This document shows positions 1-11,640 of a stretch of 64,000 nucleotides of DNA, piece by piece. The stretch is from Lytechinus variegatus. Taxonomy: Eukaryota; Echinodermata; Echinoidea; Temnopleuroida; Toxopneustidae. The position numbers and the translations under genes were made by a program. The stretch is from positions 35,529,243 through 35,593,242 of the forward strand of contig NC_054743.1 in assembly GCF_018143015.1 (NCBI RefSeq), written 5' to 3'. Each line of letters begins with the position of its first letter. Positions within the stretch are counted from its first letter, which is position 1. The notes beneath the pieces were generated by a model. The model saw only the letters and a list, made by a program, of their open reading frames with translations, did not search any database and had not been told where the DNA came from.

Positions 1-62
1 ATGCAAGAAAGACTGCCGACGAGGGCTCCAGCTTGATGGCATTTCATTTAACATTTATTAAA

Positions 63-215
63 GGAGGTGTGATAGCTCAGTCGGTAGAGCTGTCGGTAAG
101 GCATTTATCCTCATTACCAGGTCCCTCGGAGAGGACCTTAAGCCGTTGGTCCCCTGGTTGCTTGCTCACAGGCATTCGTGCTTTCTTAGCAGTCGGGTAA
201 AAACCCTCGGTATAT
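63..215 (+). mobile_element. tRNA-derived SINE fragment
   Basis: A tRNA-like head with box A (TAGCTCAGTCGGTAGAG) is followed by the SINE body shared with 54424-54606: GGTCCCTCGGAGAGGACC, GTTGCTTGCTCACAGGCATT and TTTCTTAGC. The box B portion is deleted, so it is not a functional tRNA. Confidence 0.75.
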
Positions 216-1005
216 TTAACATTATCGTCGTTGTCATTAGAAAGACTGAATCCGAATGCGAGTCAGACCAACATGACCAATGCAGGTGCAACCACTGCTC
301 TACTCCACTGCGAGGACATCAAAACATAATACTGTGTCCTAGGTAACTAATTGAATGTATTGGTGATTGCGGTTGATACATTATTACCCAGTGACTCGGG
401 TGATTGAACTACAGCCTGGCATTTGCACATCTCATTTTACATTTAATCTAATTAAGTTTCTTCCCTCCAAACATGGAGGCAAAAAGAATGGAGAGACAGC
501 GATATGCAAATAGATTCCAATTTCTAAAGACGTGCAAAAGAATACACAGGTGCAGTGTAGAATTTGGTCGCGACCTATGATACCGCCAGCTCCATACGAA
601 AACTGAAAAGTGATTTGTGTCGAAAATAGATAACTGGGGTATTTCCATTTTCCTTTGAGAATAAAACATAGATATTGAACACATGGCGAAATATACATCA
701 AAGGCTTACTGTGTCATGAATTTAGGCGAAACATTGAATGAGAACAGTTTTGAAAAGTAATAAAACCTCATAATTTGACATTTTTAGAATAAAAATTTCA
801 CAAAATCCCGCAAAATTCCACACTATAAAAATATTATGAATATAGCTTGTGGATTATATTGATTTTTTTATGTGTGTCAGAACAGCGGCCAGTCGAGTTA
901 TTTCAAATCATATTTCAGGAAATATTGCAACATTTATTTTAGCTGTTCCATGTAGAAGTGGACAAGGTGTCTGCTTATATTGTCCGACCAGAGGCAGCGA
1001 AAAGT
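216..1005. other. AT-rich DNA without recognised features
   Basis: Only short open frames without family signatures. Nothing repetitive was recognised apart from AT-rich tracts. Confidence 0.4.
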
Positions 1006-1823
1006 AAACCCCTCAAAAAAAGTTTGAAAATCTGAGTTTGGCAATTACTTTCTCCTATAACTCCCAATTTTACACAATGCATATTTGATATCATTAAAAA
1101 GATCATTTTATTCTCTTTAAAATGATACCATGCTCGTTATGATCATTCCATCACGAAAAGAGCAAGATTCAAGTGTTGGATGAGGTCTGAATTGAAAAGC
1201 TATACAGAACGAGCAGAAATAGCCATGGACGGTCAATAAAGAACATGATTCTTTGTGTCAATAGGCAAGAGATGAAAATCCATTTAAATCAAGCCCCTGG
1301 CCATTTCTGATGTTTTGTTGTGATTTATGTAGTGAAGGTTCTGTGAGATAACACGGTTTGAGTCATGGTTTGAAATTCCTGCATATTTGTTTGTTGTTAA
1401 GTGTTTGCTTGTGCAGAAGTGTGTTTGATTCCATGTTAAGTTGATGTTAAGGTGCATGAAAACAAAAGAAACCGCTGAAAAACTAATACCATTGTCACAT
1501 TTGTTCTACAGCGGCCTTACGGGCTGTTTTCGACTCGCCGTACGGCCGCCGTAGAACAAATGTGACCATGGTATTACTCATCACCACGGATAAAAAGAAT
1601 AGTGACTTTAAATATTGTGTCATTTTGCAACTTTTGAATTTTGACCTTGCTCCACATTTTAAGTCACTTTACCTCCATGTGGACCAAAATCATATCATGT
1701 AGGGTATCATAATAAAGAGAACTAAATGATCTATTCATTGATATCAATTGCACATTAATATTCACTAAAACCGAGGAGAGATTATCGATCAAAGTCAGAT
1801 TTCCAAACTTTTTTTGAGGAGTT
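1006..1823. mobile_element. Inverted-repeat element, ends AACCCCTCAAAAAAAGTTTG
   Basis: The left end and the right end (CAAACTTTTTTTGAGGAGTT) are inverted repeats extending into AAATCTGA. A diverged copy lies at 10771-11640. It contains a smaller palindromic MITE. No transposase frame and no clear target duplication. Confidence 0.65.
1486..1574. mobile_element. 89-bp palindromic MITE with TA duplication (family A)
   Basis: Ends ATACCATTGTCACATTTG and CAAATGTGACCATGGTAT, with TA on both sides (1484-1485, 1575-1576). The arms contain GGCGGCCGTACGGCGAGTCG-like sequence on the right side. A second family member is at 43802-43967. A TA duplication fits Tc1/mariner-type mobilisation. Confidence 0.75.
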
Positions 1824-3114
1824 CAGTTATCATTACAAAAGCATGTTTCCTTTTGTAATTCACCTGTAAATCTGTAGTTTTGCATGAATCTTTTGTCTAC
1901 AATCTGCAAGAAACATGCAATGAAACACATGTAACATGTTTTATCATTGCGGCATCAAAGTGGCTATAAAGGGAAAGTGTTTGGAGGTTCTCCGTGTATT
2001 AAAACTCCTTGCTCCAAACTATGTTGGAAAGGAGAGAAGGGGACAATGAAATGTGTACAATGGGCAATCCATTAAACAAATATATGGTTGGGTTTTGTTG
2101 GGAAATTCAGAGGAGGTAATTGGTAAGATACTCTTAAGGTCAGTATTGAAAAGAAAATACGAGAAAATCACTATGCATCTCGGATTTTTTATTATTATTA
2201 TTTTTTTTTTTGGGGGGGAGGAGTATTTATTTGAAGAGACAAATATTAATTTTAATCTGTTTGTATTTTTTTTTAAATCTTGATACCCCTCCGACGACAC
2301 AGTTGAAATTTGATCAAGGCACAATCCCATGATCCTACACATCCCCTCCGCCTATAAAATTACAAAGTATGTATTTCTAAGGGATGTGGGCAAGATATAC
2401 CACCCCCATAAAAAAAAATTGAAAAATAATAATGATAATAAATAATCGTTCTCAGAATAAAAATAGCGGTATTGCATGCAGTTGTATTGGCTAATTTTCT
2501 TCCTCTCCGTATCCCTTGCTCCTTTTTATTTCTTGCTCACTTCTAATCACTTCCAAATTTTCAGGAGGGGTTCGCCCCCAGGAAGCCCGGAGCACCGCCA
2601 CTGCATCACTAAAATTCAAAAGCAAACTCCAGCATCTAATCTCCATCAATCCCAATGCTGATATATGTATTTGGAAAGGTAGAAATTTCATATTGATTTC
2701 TGAAAACTGAGGCATCCGAAATACACTTTTGTTGAAACCGCCTACTTACGTCAGAGAAATTTGGCATGGTAGGCAATTTGGAACACCTCATTTTTTTTCA
2801 CGATATAGTAGAAAAGTATCTATTTTGTCTGTCCTATATTTTCACACCATGCATTTTATACCATCGTGATAAGCCCATGTTACGGTGACTCGTTGGAGAA
2901 TAAAAATCGGCATAATATCGATTTTTTTTTACTACCAGCAACCATTCTTTTGTAGTTTAAACATTACAAAGCGTGGCGATATTCAAAAAGTGAGAATATG
3001 GAAGAAAATGACAAGAAAAGAAAGGAGTGTAAAAGAGAAGAAATGCACCGTAAGACCTATGTATTTATTAAGAGCTTTTCTACTCTGAATAGATTCTTTG
3101 GTTTTCTTCCGCCA
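1824..3114. other. AT-rich DNA without recognised features
   Basis: Contains poly-T and poly-A tracts (2199-2210, 2407-2416). Small frames on both strands lack coding character. Confidence 0.4.
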
Positions 3115-3325
3115 ATGATCCCCTTTCTCCATCTCCCTGTCTGTCTTTCTCTCTCCCATGTTTTTTTCCTCTCCCAACCCCTTCTCTCTCACATTCTCAT
3201 GCACACGCCTTTGTCTCTGTTTTTCTGTTCTGTATTTAGCTTCTACTGTAGATCTCTCTCTCTCTCCTCCACACACACCCACGCACACACTCTCCCTCGA
3301 CTTTGTCTGTCTGTGTTTCTGTATT
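3115..3325 (+). repeat. Pyrimidine-rich (CT)n/(CA)n low-complexity leader of the minisatellite
   Basis: Runs of CTCTCTC, CACACAC and TCTGTCTG lead into the 46-bp array and share its CTAGATCTCTC element at about 3250. It may be where the array began. Confidence 0.7.
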
Positions 3326-4812
3326 TCGCTGCCCTCGATCTAGATCTCTCTCACCCACACACCCAAATGCTTCGCTGCCCTCGATCTAGATCTCCCTCAC
3401 CCACACACCCAAATGCTTCGCTGCCCTCGATCTAGATCTCCCTCACCCACACACCCAAATGCTTCGCTGCCCTCGATCTAGATCTCCCTAACCCACACAC
3501 ACAAATGCTTCGCTGCCCTCGATCTAGATCTCCCTCACCCACATACACACCCAAATGCTTCACTTCCCTCGATCTAGATCTCCCTCACCCACACACCCAA
3601 ATGCTTCGCTTCCCTCGATCTAGATCTCCCTCACCCACACACCCAAATGCTTCGCTGCCCTCGATCTAGATCTCCCTCACCCACACACCCAAATGCTTCG
3701 CTGCCCTCGATCTAGATCTCCCTCACCCACACACCCAAATGCTTCGCTGCCCTCGATCTAGATCTCCCTCACCCACACACCCAAATGCTTCGCTTCCCTC
3801 GATCTAGATCTCCCTCACCCACACACCCAAATGCTTCGCTTCCCTCGATCTAGATCTCCCTCACCCACACACCCAAATGCTTCGCTGCCCTCGATCTAGA
3901 TCTCCCTCACCCACACACCCAAATGCTTCGCTGCCCTCGATCTAGATCTCCCTCACCCACATGCACACCCAGATGCTTCACTTTCCTCGATCTAGATCTC
4001 CCTAACCCACACACACAAATGCTTCGCTTCCCTCGATCTAGATCTCCCTCACCCACACACCCAAATGCTTCGCTTCCCTCGATCTAGATCTCCCTCACCC
4101 ACACACCCAAATGCTTCGCTGCCCTCGATCTAGATCTCCCTCACCCACACACCCAAATGCTTCGCTGCCCTCGATCTAGATCTCCCTCACCCACATGCAC
4201 ACCCTAATGCTTCGCTGCCCTCGATCTAGATCTCCCTCACCCACATGCACAAATGCTTCGCTGCCCTCGATCTAGATCTCCCTAACCCACACACACAAAT
4301 GCTTCGCTGCCCTCGATCTAGATCTCCCTCACCCACATGCACACCCTAATGCTTCGCTGCCCTCGATCTAGATCTCCCTCACCCACACACCCAAATGCTT
4401 CGCTTCCCTCGATCTAGATCTCCCTCACCCACACACCCAAATGCTTCGCTGCCCTCGATCTAGATCTCCCTCACCCACACACCCAAATGCTTCGCTGCCC
4501 TCGATCTAGATCTCCCTCACCCACACACCCAAATGCTTCGCTGCCCTCGATCTAGATCTCCCTCACCCACACACCCAAATGCTTCGCTGCCCTCGATCTA
4601 GATCTCCCTCACCCACATACCCAAATGCTTCGCTTCCCTCGATCTAGATCTCCCTCACCCACACACCCAAATGCTTCACTTCCCTCGATCTAGATCTCCC
4701 TCACCCCACACCCAAATGCTTCGCTTCCCTCGATCTAGATCTCCCTCACCCACACACCCAAATGCTTCGCTTCCCTCGATCTAGATCTCCCACACCCACT
4801 CACCCAAATGCA
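3326..4812 (+). repeat. 46-bp minisatellite, about 32 copies
   Basis: The unit contains CTCGATCTAGATCTCCCT followed by CACCCACACACCCAAATGC and TTCGCTGCC. Successive units are exactly 46 bases apart in most of the array, with local variants (GCTGCC/GCTTCC, extra CACATGCACA). Each unit contains the palindrome GATCTAGATC. The unit length is not a multiple of three and no coding frame spans the array. Confidence 0.95.
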
Positions 4813-6308
4813 TCCTTGCTCACCATCCACGCTCCTTTTTTCAACTGCCACTCCAATCGTTTTATCATTATAATTATCCTCGCAGTATTGAGAGATAGAG
4901 CACCTATCAATTTCGAATGGTCATTCATGTTTTCGAAGCTCCAACCTCCCCAAAACCCGGCCCCTGTAGACGACTATGAATTAACACAATGCATAAAAAG
5001 GTTTCATTAGAGTTAGAAATAATGAGCTGCCAACACGAAAAATACTAAATCCAGAAAGAAAAACAACCACGAAGCGGGAAGGCGAATTAAACGCCCCATT
5101 TCCCCCCCCAAAAAAAAAAAGAAACCTTCCCGAGGAAAACGGACAATCACTATTATTGAACCTCGATAGCAGCCGCGTATTTCGCGAAAAGAAGGGGGCA
5201 CGTGAATCTCGGAGTATTCATAAACATAAAACTGCGTCCTCACATTTTGTAATCACACTTCTTTTTACACAATCTTCCGAGAAAAGTGGGAAAGAGATTC
5301 AAGAGAATAGGAAAGTCATTTCATAGAAGCATGACATAATTAAAATAATTAAAATTTTGGGCAGGATAGAAAAGACAGTGATAAAATCGCACCCATCTCA
5401 TACCACTTCTTTAAATTAACCATTTCATGCATACTCAACATATTTTTTTTCAGCGTTGAAGTCCTGCTCTTATTATCTTTATTTCTTTCCTTTTTGTTTC
5501 ATATCCTTCGTGTTTGTTTCCCTTGTCATTTGCTCTTGTTCTTTGTTTATTATTATCGTGCTGTCCTATGTCCTGTTACCTCTGTGTCCGTCTTCGTAGG
5601 CAATTCTACAATAATTATTTAGAAAGGTCCACACACTACAAGCATATGCTTTTTACTGGATCCCGCCATTTTCTCAGATCTTTACATTGTGAATTATAAT
5701 TTGCTTTTATATAATAATTGTTTTACTGATGATTGTATACCTTCCTCAATTTATATTGTTTGTATAAGTTTCATTTGCAAATGTCATGGCAGTCATTTAC
5801 GACCATTTTATTTTGTTCTGTGAAAATGATATAAAGCAAATTCGAATTTGAAAAAAAAAGAGATAGGACGTTGGATCGGAAGGTCATCACTAATGGGTGA
5901 TCATAATGTGCACCCCAAACCTAATTAATTGTATCGCAATTATAATCATTTGAGAAGGAAAGTGCAAAAAAAGATATCGTAAATCGATTTCTATTGAAAG
6001 TGCATGAGAGGATCCATTTACCCTTTTGAAATCCTGGGAACGGGCATTATAAATCAATCGTACGACTGCCAATAAAAAGTTGATAGATAAATGCAATAAA
6101 TCTTGCGTGTCGGCTGTACATGGTGAAAGGAACGCATGACTAGTTTCATGTTTCACATCATTCGGTGTTTGTGATGATGGTGATTTTATTTGTTTGACCT
6201 GATTGCTAGGTAAGCTTGCTTGTATATATAAAAAAAAAAAACCAGAGAACCGAAGGCTTGAGGTCCTCTGCGATGATCCTGGTATGAGGATAAATACTTT
6301 GTCGCAGC
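4813..6308. other. Non-coding stretch
   Basis: No gene or repeat family recognised. A frame from 6438 to 5890 on the minus strand lies partly in a MITE and lacks motifs. Confidence 0.4.
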
Positions 6309-6901
6309 TTAAAGGGGAATGAAACCTTTGGAACAAATAGGCTTGTGTAGAAACAGAAAAATCAAAAAATAAGAATAAAGAAAGTTTGAGAAAAATCGGA
6401 CAAATAGTGAGAAAGTTATGAGCATTTGAATATTGCAATCGCTAATGCTATGGAGATCCTTATATTGGCAATGCGACAAGGATGTGTGATGTCACTGATG
6501 AACAACTTTCCCTTTGGTGGACTATAAAATACCCTCAAAATGTCTCTTTTTGCTTTTTCTTATGATGATACAAACTCTTTATCCATGATGTATTCTTAAA
6601 AAAATATGTATTACATGCCCTCATGTAGACAGAACACATGATTTATGGATAAATGTGATAAAAGAGGCAATTCTAGTGAAATATATACTAAAGTAATGGG
6701 GAGAGTTGTTCACAAGTGACATCACACATCTTTGTCGCATTGCCAATTTGCTATCTCCATAGCATTAGTGATCGCAATATTCAAATGCTCATAACTTTCT
6801 CATTATTTGTCCGATTTTTCTCAAACTTTCGTTGATCTGTTTCTTTGATTTTTCTGTTTTCACACAAGCTATCTTGTTCCAATGGTTTCATTCTCCTTTA
6901 A
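6309..6901. mobile_element. Long-TIR MITE flanked by TTAA (piggyBac-like)
   Basis: Ends AGGGGAATGAAACC and GGTTTCATTCTCCT next to TTAA (6309-6312, 6898-6901). The inverted arms extend at least 170 bases, including ATGCTCATAACTTTCTCA and GTGATGTCAC blocks. No coding capacity. Confidence 0.78.
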
Positions 6902-6904
6902 GGG

Positions 6905-6985
6905 CACTAACGCACCAAGTGGGAATCGAACACGTATCACTAGATTGACAACGATAGACGATAAGCCAAAGATCGACAGACGTTC
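6905..6985 (-). mobile_element. tRNA-like SINE fragment
   Basis: On the minus strand GTTCGATTCCCAC looks like box B, preceded by an arm-like segment and followed by TTGGTGC as an acceptor end. Box A is weak. It starts directly after the right end of the 6309-6901 element. Confidence 0.35.
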
Positions 6986-7055
6986 CTATGTTTCAAATTC
7001 AGCTGCTGCTATCAAATCGGTTGAGCATGCAGCCTGCATATATGTGACTTTAGTA

Positions 7056-7335
7056 CGGGGAAACACTCTACAACGCACAAATTCCTTTGAAAATGCACGT
7101 CAAATCACAATGGAGAGCTGAGAGGCTTTTGTGGAAAGTTGGTGGACCGGGACAGCATCGGAGTCTCTTGACTCTGGACAACGACATACTTATTTGCAAT
7201 TGTTCGTCAGGTGCAAATGTCCTGATGATCTGCTAACGTCCCAGTCCACTTACTTTCGACAAAGGCCTCTCAGCTCCCCATAGTGATTTTAATTGCATTT
7301 TCAAAGGAATCAATGCGTTGTAGAGAGTTTCCCCG
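7056..7335. mobile_element. 280-bp MITE with TA duplication
   Basis: Ends CGGGGAAACACTCTACAACG and the reverse complement of CGGGGAAACTCTCTACAACG, with TA at 7054-7055 and 7336-7337. The arms extend through TTTGAAAATGCA and GGAGAGCTGAGAGGC. Confidence 0.78.
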
Positions 7336-7337
7336 TA

Positions 7338-7875
7338 GTAAATGCGAAAACTAAATTTACGCGCGTATGACGTTACGTAATATGACACGCATCTTTATTA
7401 CACCCCACCCCTCCCCCTTGACAATCAGTTTAGTCATGACCTTTGACATGGAAGGAAGACAATATACTTTGAAGTTTAATTAGGTATTAGTTTATATTTG
7501 CATGTCTTGATTCTTATTCGACTTCATAGAATAAGAAGACAAGTGCTCTAAAAAACCACCTCCGTGCGTAACAAAAACGAAAAGGTACATGCCTTTTATT
7601 TCGGTGATTATCTTATGATTATCTGATGGTATAAAAATAACATATTTACATCATTCTATAAGTCATGCTATGAAATTATGAGGTCTATGCTATTCCAGAT
7701 CATCATGGCAACACGGATTCCGAGTAGGCTAATATTATTAAATTTTTTCATGAGTCTCTGGCGCAGTATGCCATATCATGAAAATAAAAATATATTTCGT
7801 TATAGTTCTCTTGCATGATTGGCGGGAATGATTATGTTCCTAGAGTAAGATTTCACTTATTACGTCAATTTCGAT
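7338..7875. other. 3' flank of the GPCR gene
   Basis: AT-rich, no frame with coding character. It may hold part of the GPCR 3' UTR if a distal polyadenylation site is used. Confidence 0.35.
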
Positions 7876-7881
7876 TTTATT
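7876..7881 (-). terminator. Polyadenylation signal of the GPCR gene
   Basis: AATAAA on the minus strand, 40 bases downstream of the GPCR stop codon. It is the first canonical signal after the stop, though it would give a very short 3' UTR; later AT-rich sites could be used instead. Confidence 0.45.
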
Positions 7882-7920
7882 CTAGCCTTTTTTGCAACAA
7901 ACTTGAAAGACCGTTGTGAT

Positions 7921-8979
7921 CTACACGAGTATCTCGTGGGATGTTGCCTTCCTCAAGTCTGCGAGTGAACACCTCAGACATCCTTTCAGTAGATTCCGCG
8001 CCAAAGTTCTGTAAGAACGTTTCGTAACCGAGTAGATGATCACATTGCAGAGTGGATTCAGAAGGAGGGGCCAACACACTAACGCTCGGATGATGATCGA
8101 AACATCATCGGTCACCATGGCAATGTATATTTGGCAAATTGTAAAGGGTGCCCAAGCCACGACATAGGTTCCTGTGACCATGAGGGTCATACGTATCGCT
8201 CGGTGGTTGACCGCCGTCTTCTTGTTTGGCGCCTGGGCTGTTCTGCAGTCCTGTAAGCCCGCTTCGTCGCTTCCGTCAATCTTAGAGATTGGTCTTTGAT
8301 TGGTGAGTTCCTGGACCTGAATGCGCCTCACGTGTCTCCTACTGATGCAGATTATCCTGGCGTACATGATGGCCAGGATCGGGCCAAACGACCAGATGCA
8401 CACAGAAAAGATAAGCAGCGAATACACAACGAATTTCGGCTCGTTGAAGGACATGATGCACGCCCCGAGTCGCGAATAATCCACGATCCCCACGCCGAAT
8501 GGGTTGACGAACATTATAATGAGTAGGAACACGAACTCGGCGAGGCACAGACTTGCTGCGATGATGGCCGCTTTTTGCCGGTCCATGATCGCCATGTAGC
8601 GGAGTGGGGAGGCTATGCTGAAGAAGCGATCCAGATTGAGGAGCAGCAAACTGGCAGAGGATAGACCAGCAACGAGGGTCATACCGAACCCGAAGATCTT
8701 GCAGACGACATCCCCGAAAGGCCACCCGTCTAGGATGGCAGATGGCAAGGCGGGTAGGAGAACGACGCCGAGGATGAGGTCGGCGACGGACAGGCAGTTG
8801 TAGAAGACTTTGCTGGCTTCGTTGATGTCGGGGAGGCGAGGGATAACGATCAGGTTCAGGATGTTGGTAGCAATGATCAGGGTGGCAAAGACAAAGATGA
8901 CGAGGCCTTGAAGAACGAAGATGAGACTGGAACCACTGTCTTCCTCGCCTGGGCTTTGCGTGATGTTCAGTGTCTCCAT
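7921..8979 (-). CDS. Class-A (rhodopsin-like) G protein-coupled receptor, coding exon
   Basis: Seven-transmembrane receptor of 352 residues in one coding exon. The start is taken at 8979 (METLNITQ) rather than the in-frame ATG at 9015, because a good acceptor (TTTTGTTTTGCAG, exon from 8992) lies between them; the longer reading frame runs into an intron. Visible: N-glycosylation site NIT at residues 5-7; TM1 about 19-47; TM2 with D67; C93 and C174 as the likely disulfide pair; DRY-type motif as LDRF (116-119); a long basic ICL3; TM6 with W276-A-P278; TM7 ending NVIIY (312-316) after LLNPLC. The family receives an extracellular ligand and couples to G proteins at the plasma membrane. Odd points: F replaces Y of DRY, A replaces C of CWxP, and V replaces the proline of NPxxY. 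The ligand cannot be named; an amine- or peptide-type orphan is possible. An AATAAA lies 40 bases after the stop. Confidence 0.93.
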   Translation of the reverse strand: METLNITQSPGEEDSGSSLIFVLQGLVIFVFATLIIATNILNLIVIPRLPDINEASKVFYNCLSVADLILGVVLLPALPSAILDGWPFGDVVCKIFGFGMTLVAGLSSASLLLLNLDRFFSIASPLRYMAIMDRQKAAIIAASLCLAEFVFLLIIMFVNPFGVGIVDYSRLGACIMSFNEPKFVVYSLLIFSVCIWSFGPILAIMYARIICISRRHVRRIQVQELTNQRPISKIDGSDEAGLQDCRTAQAPNKKTAVNHRAIRMTLMVTGTYVVAWAPFTICQIYIAMVTDDVSIIIRALVCWPLLLNPLCNVIIYSVTKRSYRTLARNLLKGCLRCSLADLRKATSHEILV

Positions 8980-8991
8980 GACAAATGTTGA

Positions 8992-9004
8992 CCTGCAAAA
9001 CAAA
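8992..9004 (-). other. Splice acceptor before the GPCR coding exon
   Basis: On the minus strand a pyrimidine-rich tract ends in TTTTGCAG, placing the exon start at 8992 and 13 bases of 5' UTR before the ATG at 8979. This implies an intron within the 5' UTR; the upstream exon was not found in the window. Confidence 0.6.
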
Positions 9005-9136
9005 ACAGATCGCATGACATTATATTACTATAGAGTTTATGTAAAAGCACCTTAGGAGAAAATTATAAAAATGTCACACCTTATCATGTAAATACCCGTA
9101 CGTCATGTACGTCGATGGTATATATTTGCTAAAATT

Positions 9137-10138
9137 TCCTGGGTCCCGTAACACAAAGGTTAGCGAAGAATCGTAGGGGAAGGCGGGGTAAGTTGTGACA
9201 GTTTTTGCTTTTTGCATGTTAGAATTGATATGATTAATAATCTTGTCGAAATAAGTACCTTGCCTTGAAATTTAATTCTTCTGAAATATTTTCCACCTAT
9301 ATATAACTTTCTATCCCCACACTGAAAGTCATCTTGACCTTTGAAAAAACGATGTCAAATGGCTCAACTTGCCCCATATATGGGGTAAGTTTGAGCCACC
9401 TTCTGGGGTAAGTTGAGCCACAAAAACTATGTACAAAATGTATGAGGGGAGAACCAGCATGTCAAATTTTTGTTTTAAGTCTTTTCACTTGCTAATTCTC
9501 TATGAATACTAACATCCTTTTAAAGGAAAAGAGCATTCATGTAAATTTGCTCCTTTCAGCCAGCATTTCAATCGATTTTTATGGTTTGTTTGTTTTTTAA
9601 GATACATTACCATAGGAATTATCATGGCTCAACTTGCCCCATGCTGTTTGGCTCAACTTACCCCAGTCCGAACTTAGTGCGATAATTTTGTATCCACACA
9701 TTTATCATGCATCCATCATATAAAAGACTATGACAAGAATGAAGATCCATACCTGGACTAATAATGTTGTTATCATGTCTTTATTATATTTAAAGACGTG
9801 TGTGTTTATAAAGCACTTATCTATTTCACACTCTTTTTTACTTTTTTGGCTGAAATTCATATTTTTCCCTCTAAAAAACTACTTTTTGTTTCAAAGTTGA
9901 AAACAATATGGTGGGGTTAGGGGTTATTCTATGGGTCATCAATACATGACACCACCACAATGTCTGACTCATTCATTATTGGCCTGGGGCTGGTGGCTCA
10001 ACTTGCCCCTATGCTCAACTTACCCCGCCTTCCCCTACGCATGATTTTCAGGATTGATTGTACATTGCAGTCAATGCAATCAATCGTTAAACAAAAATGT
10101 TTGATGATGATTGCTAAACTTTGTGTTACGGGGCCCAT
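9137..10138. mobile_element. Outer MITE with ends GGGYCCCGTAACACAAAG, split by a later insertion
   Basis: The left end CTGGGTCCCGTAACACAAAG and the right end CTTTGTGTTACGGGGCCCA face each other. The 9176-10035 element sits between them, so this MITE is older. Related ends appear at 26581-26719 and, weaker, at 30072-30205. Confidence 0.68.
9176..10035. mobile_element. 860-bp element with GGGGAAGGCGGGGTAAGTTG ends and TA duplication
   Basis: Both ends share GGGGAAGGCGGGGTAAGTTG, inverted, with TA at 9174-9175 and 10036-10037. Additional subterminal GGGGTAAGTTGAGCC-type motifs occur near 9363-9420 and 9630-9665. No transposase. It is inserted inside the 9137-10138 MITE. Confidence 0.8.
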
Positions 10139-10770
10139 GATGGATGTTTCATAAAGCTCTTCTTAAAGTTACGAGCGACTTTTACGATGGACGATCTGGT
10201 GACCCATTCTTAAGCAGGGTTTCCACTTTGGCGAGTTAACATCGCGAGTTATGGCGAGTTATAGCGAGTTGCCAAAATGAGGCACTCGCGATAACTCGCA
10301 TAAAGCTCACCATGAAGCTCGGGATAACTCGCGACAACTCGGCATGACTCGGCGGAGCTCGTTCAAGCTCGGGACAACTCTCCTTGAAGTCGTGAGCAGT
10401 TTCAAAATTTTTGAACATGTTCAAAAATTTTGCTAACTCGCTGTAACTCGTGCTGAACTCACCTAAACTCGTTGTATACTCGCAGTACTCGTAATAACTC
10501 GTAAGAAGCTCGAGATAACCTCACAATAACTCGTAATAACTCGCCACATCTGAGTATACGCGAGTGCGTTCCGAGTTTTCAAGAGCGAGATACGAGCATT
10601 GCGATCGTTTTACGAGTCAAGTGGAGGTGCCCACGAGATTAGCGCGACTTTAGATCGAGCACCCCGAGTTACAGCGAGTTTCGAATGAGTTTATTCCGAG
10701 TGCGTGGCAAGGGCTCAGAGGCATGCCGACTGAATGATAAATGTCCAGTGATCTATATTTTCCCCACATA

Positions 10771-11640
10771 TAAACCCTTAAAAAAAGTTTGGAAATCTGA
10801 GTTTGGCCATTAATTTCTCCCAACTCCAAAATTTACACATTGCATATTTAACATCATTTAAAAGGTCATTTGATTTTCTTTACAATGATACCATGCTTGT
10901 TATGATCATGTCATAAAAAAAGAGCGAAATTGAAAAGTGTTGGATGAGGTCTGAAGTAAAAAGCTGCAAAACGAGCAGAAATAATCATGGAGGGTCAATA
11001 CAGAACATGATTCTTTTGTCTGTGTCAATACAGATGAAAATCCATTGGCCCTGCTTTTTCATTTCATAATGTTTTCTTGTGGTTTATGTTTGTTTGTTGT
11101 GTGTTTGCTTGCGCAGAGGTATGTTTGATTCCATTTGAATGTTGATGTTAAGGTGCATGAAAACAATTGCTGAGAATCTCACTCATCATCATGGATGAAA
11201 AGAACAGTGACTTTCAATATTATGTCATTTTGCAAATTTGAATTTTGACCTTGCCCCACATTTCAAGGCACTGCACCTCCATGTGAGCCAAAATCACATC
11301 ATGGAAAGTATCATTTTAAAGAAAATTAAATGAACTATTCATTGATATTAATTTAACATTGATATTTACTAAAACCGAGGCGGGATTACCGATCAAACTC
11401 AAAAGAAACCGCTTAAAAAACTCACTCATCACCACGGAAAAAGGAACAGTGACTTTCATTATTGTGTCACTTTGCAACTTAATTTTGTATTTTGACCTTG
11501 CCCCACATTTCAAGGCACTGCACCTCCATGTGAACCATAATCATATCATGAAGGGTATCATTTTAAAGAAAATTAGATGATCTAATCATTGATAGTAATT
11601 ACAATTGATATTTATTAAAACCGAGAAGGGAGTTTATTTT
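10771..11640 (+). repeat. Degenerate copy of the 1006-1823 repeat family, with internal duplication
   Basis: Begins with the shared end (AAAAAAAGTTTGGAAATCTG region) and follows the 1006-1823 element through the CATGCTTGTTATGATCAT block. The segment CTCACTCATCA...GAACAGTGACTTTCA occurs twice, near 11179 and 11424, so a stretch of about 245 bases is tandemly duplicated. The right terminus is lost. Confidence 0.6.

Noticed and set aside
2998..3435. 145-codon frame leading into the minisatellite
   Set aside because: Made of CT/CA low-complexity sequence; the frame breaks within the 46-bp array.
3326..4812. CRISPR-like regular spacing
   Set aside because: Units are contiguous 46-bp tandem copies without unique spacers, in eukaryotic DNA.
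5890..6438. 182-codon frame on the minus strand
   Set aside because: Overlaps the arm of a TTAA-flanked MITE, with no motif or splice context.
8339..8998. 219-codon frame on the minus strand overlapping the GPCR
   Set aside because: Another frame of the GPCR exon; proline/arginine-rich composition and no domain.
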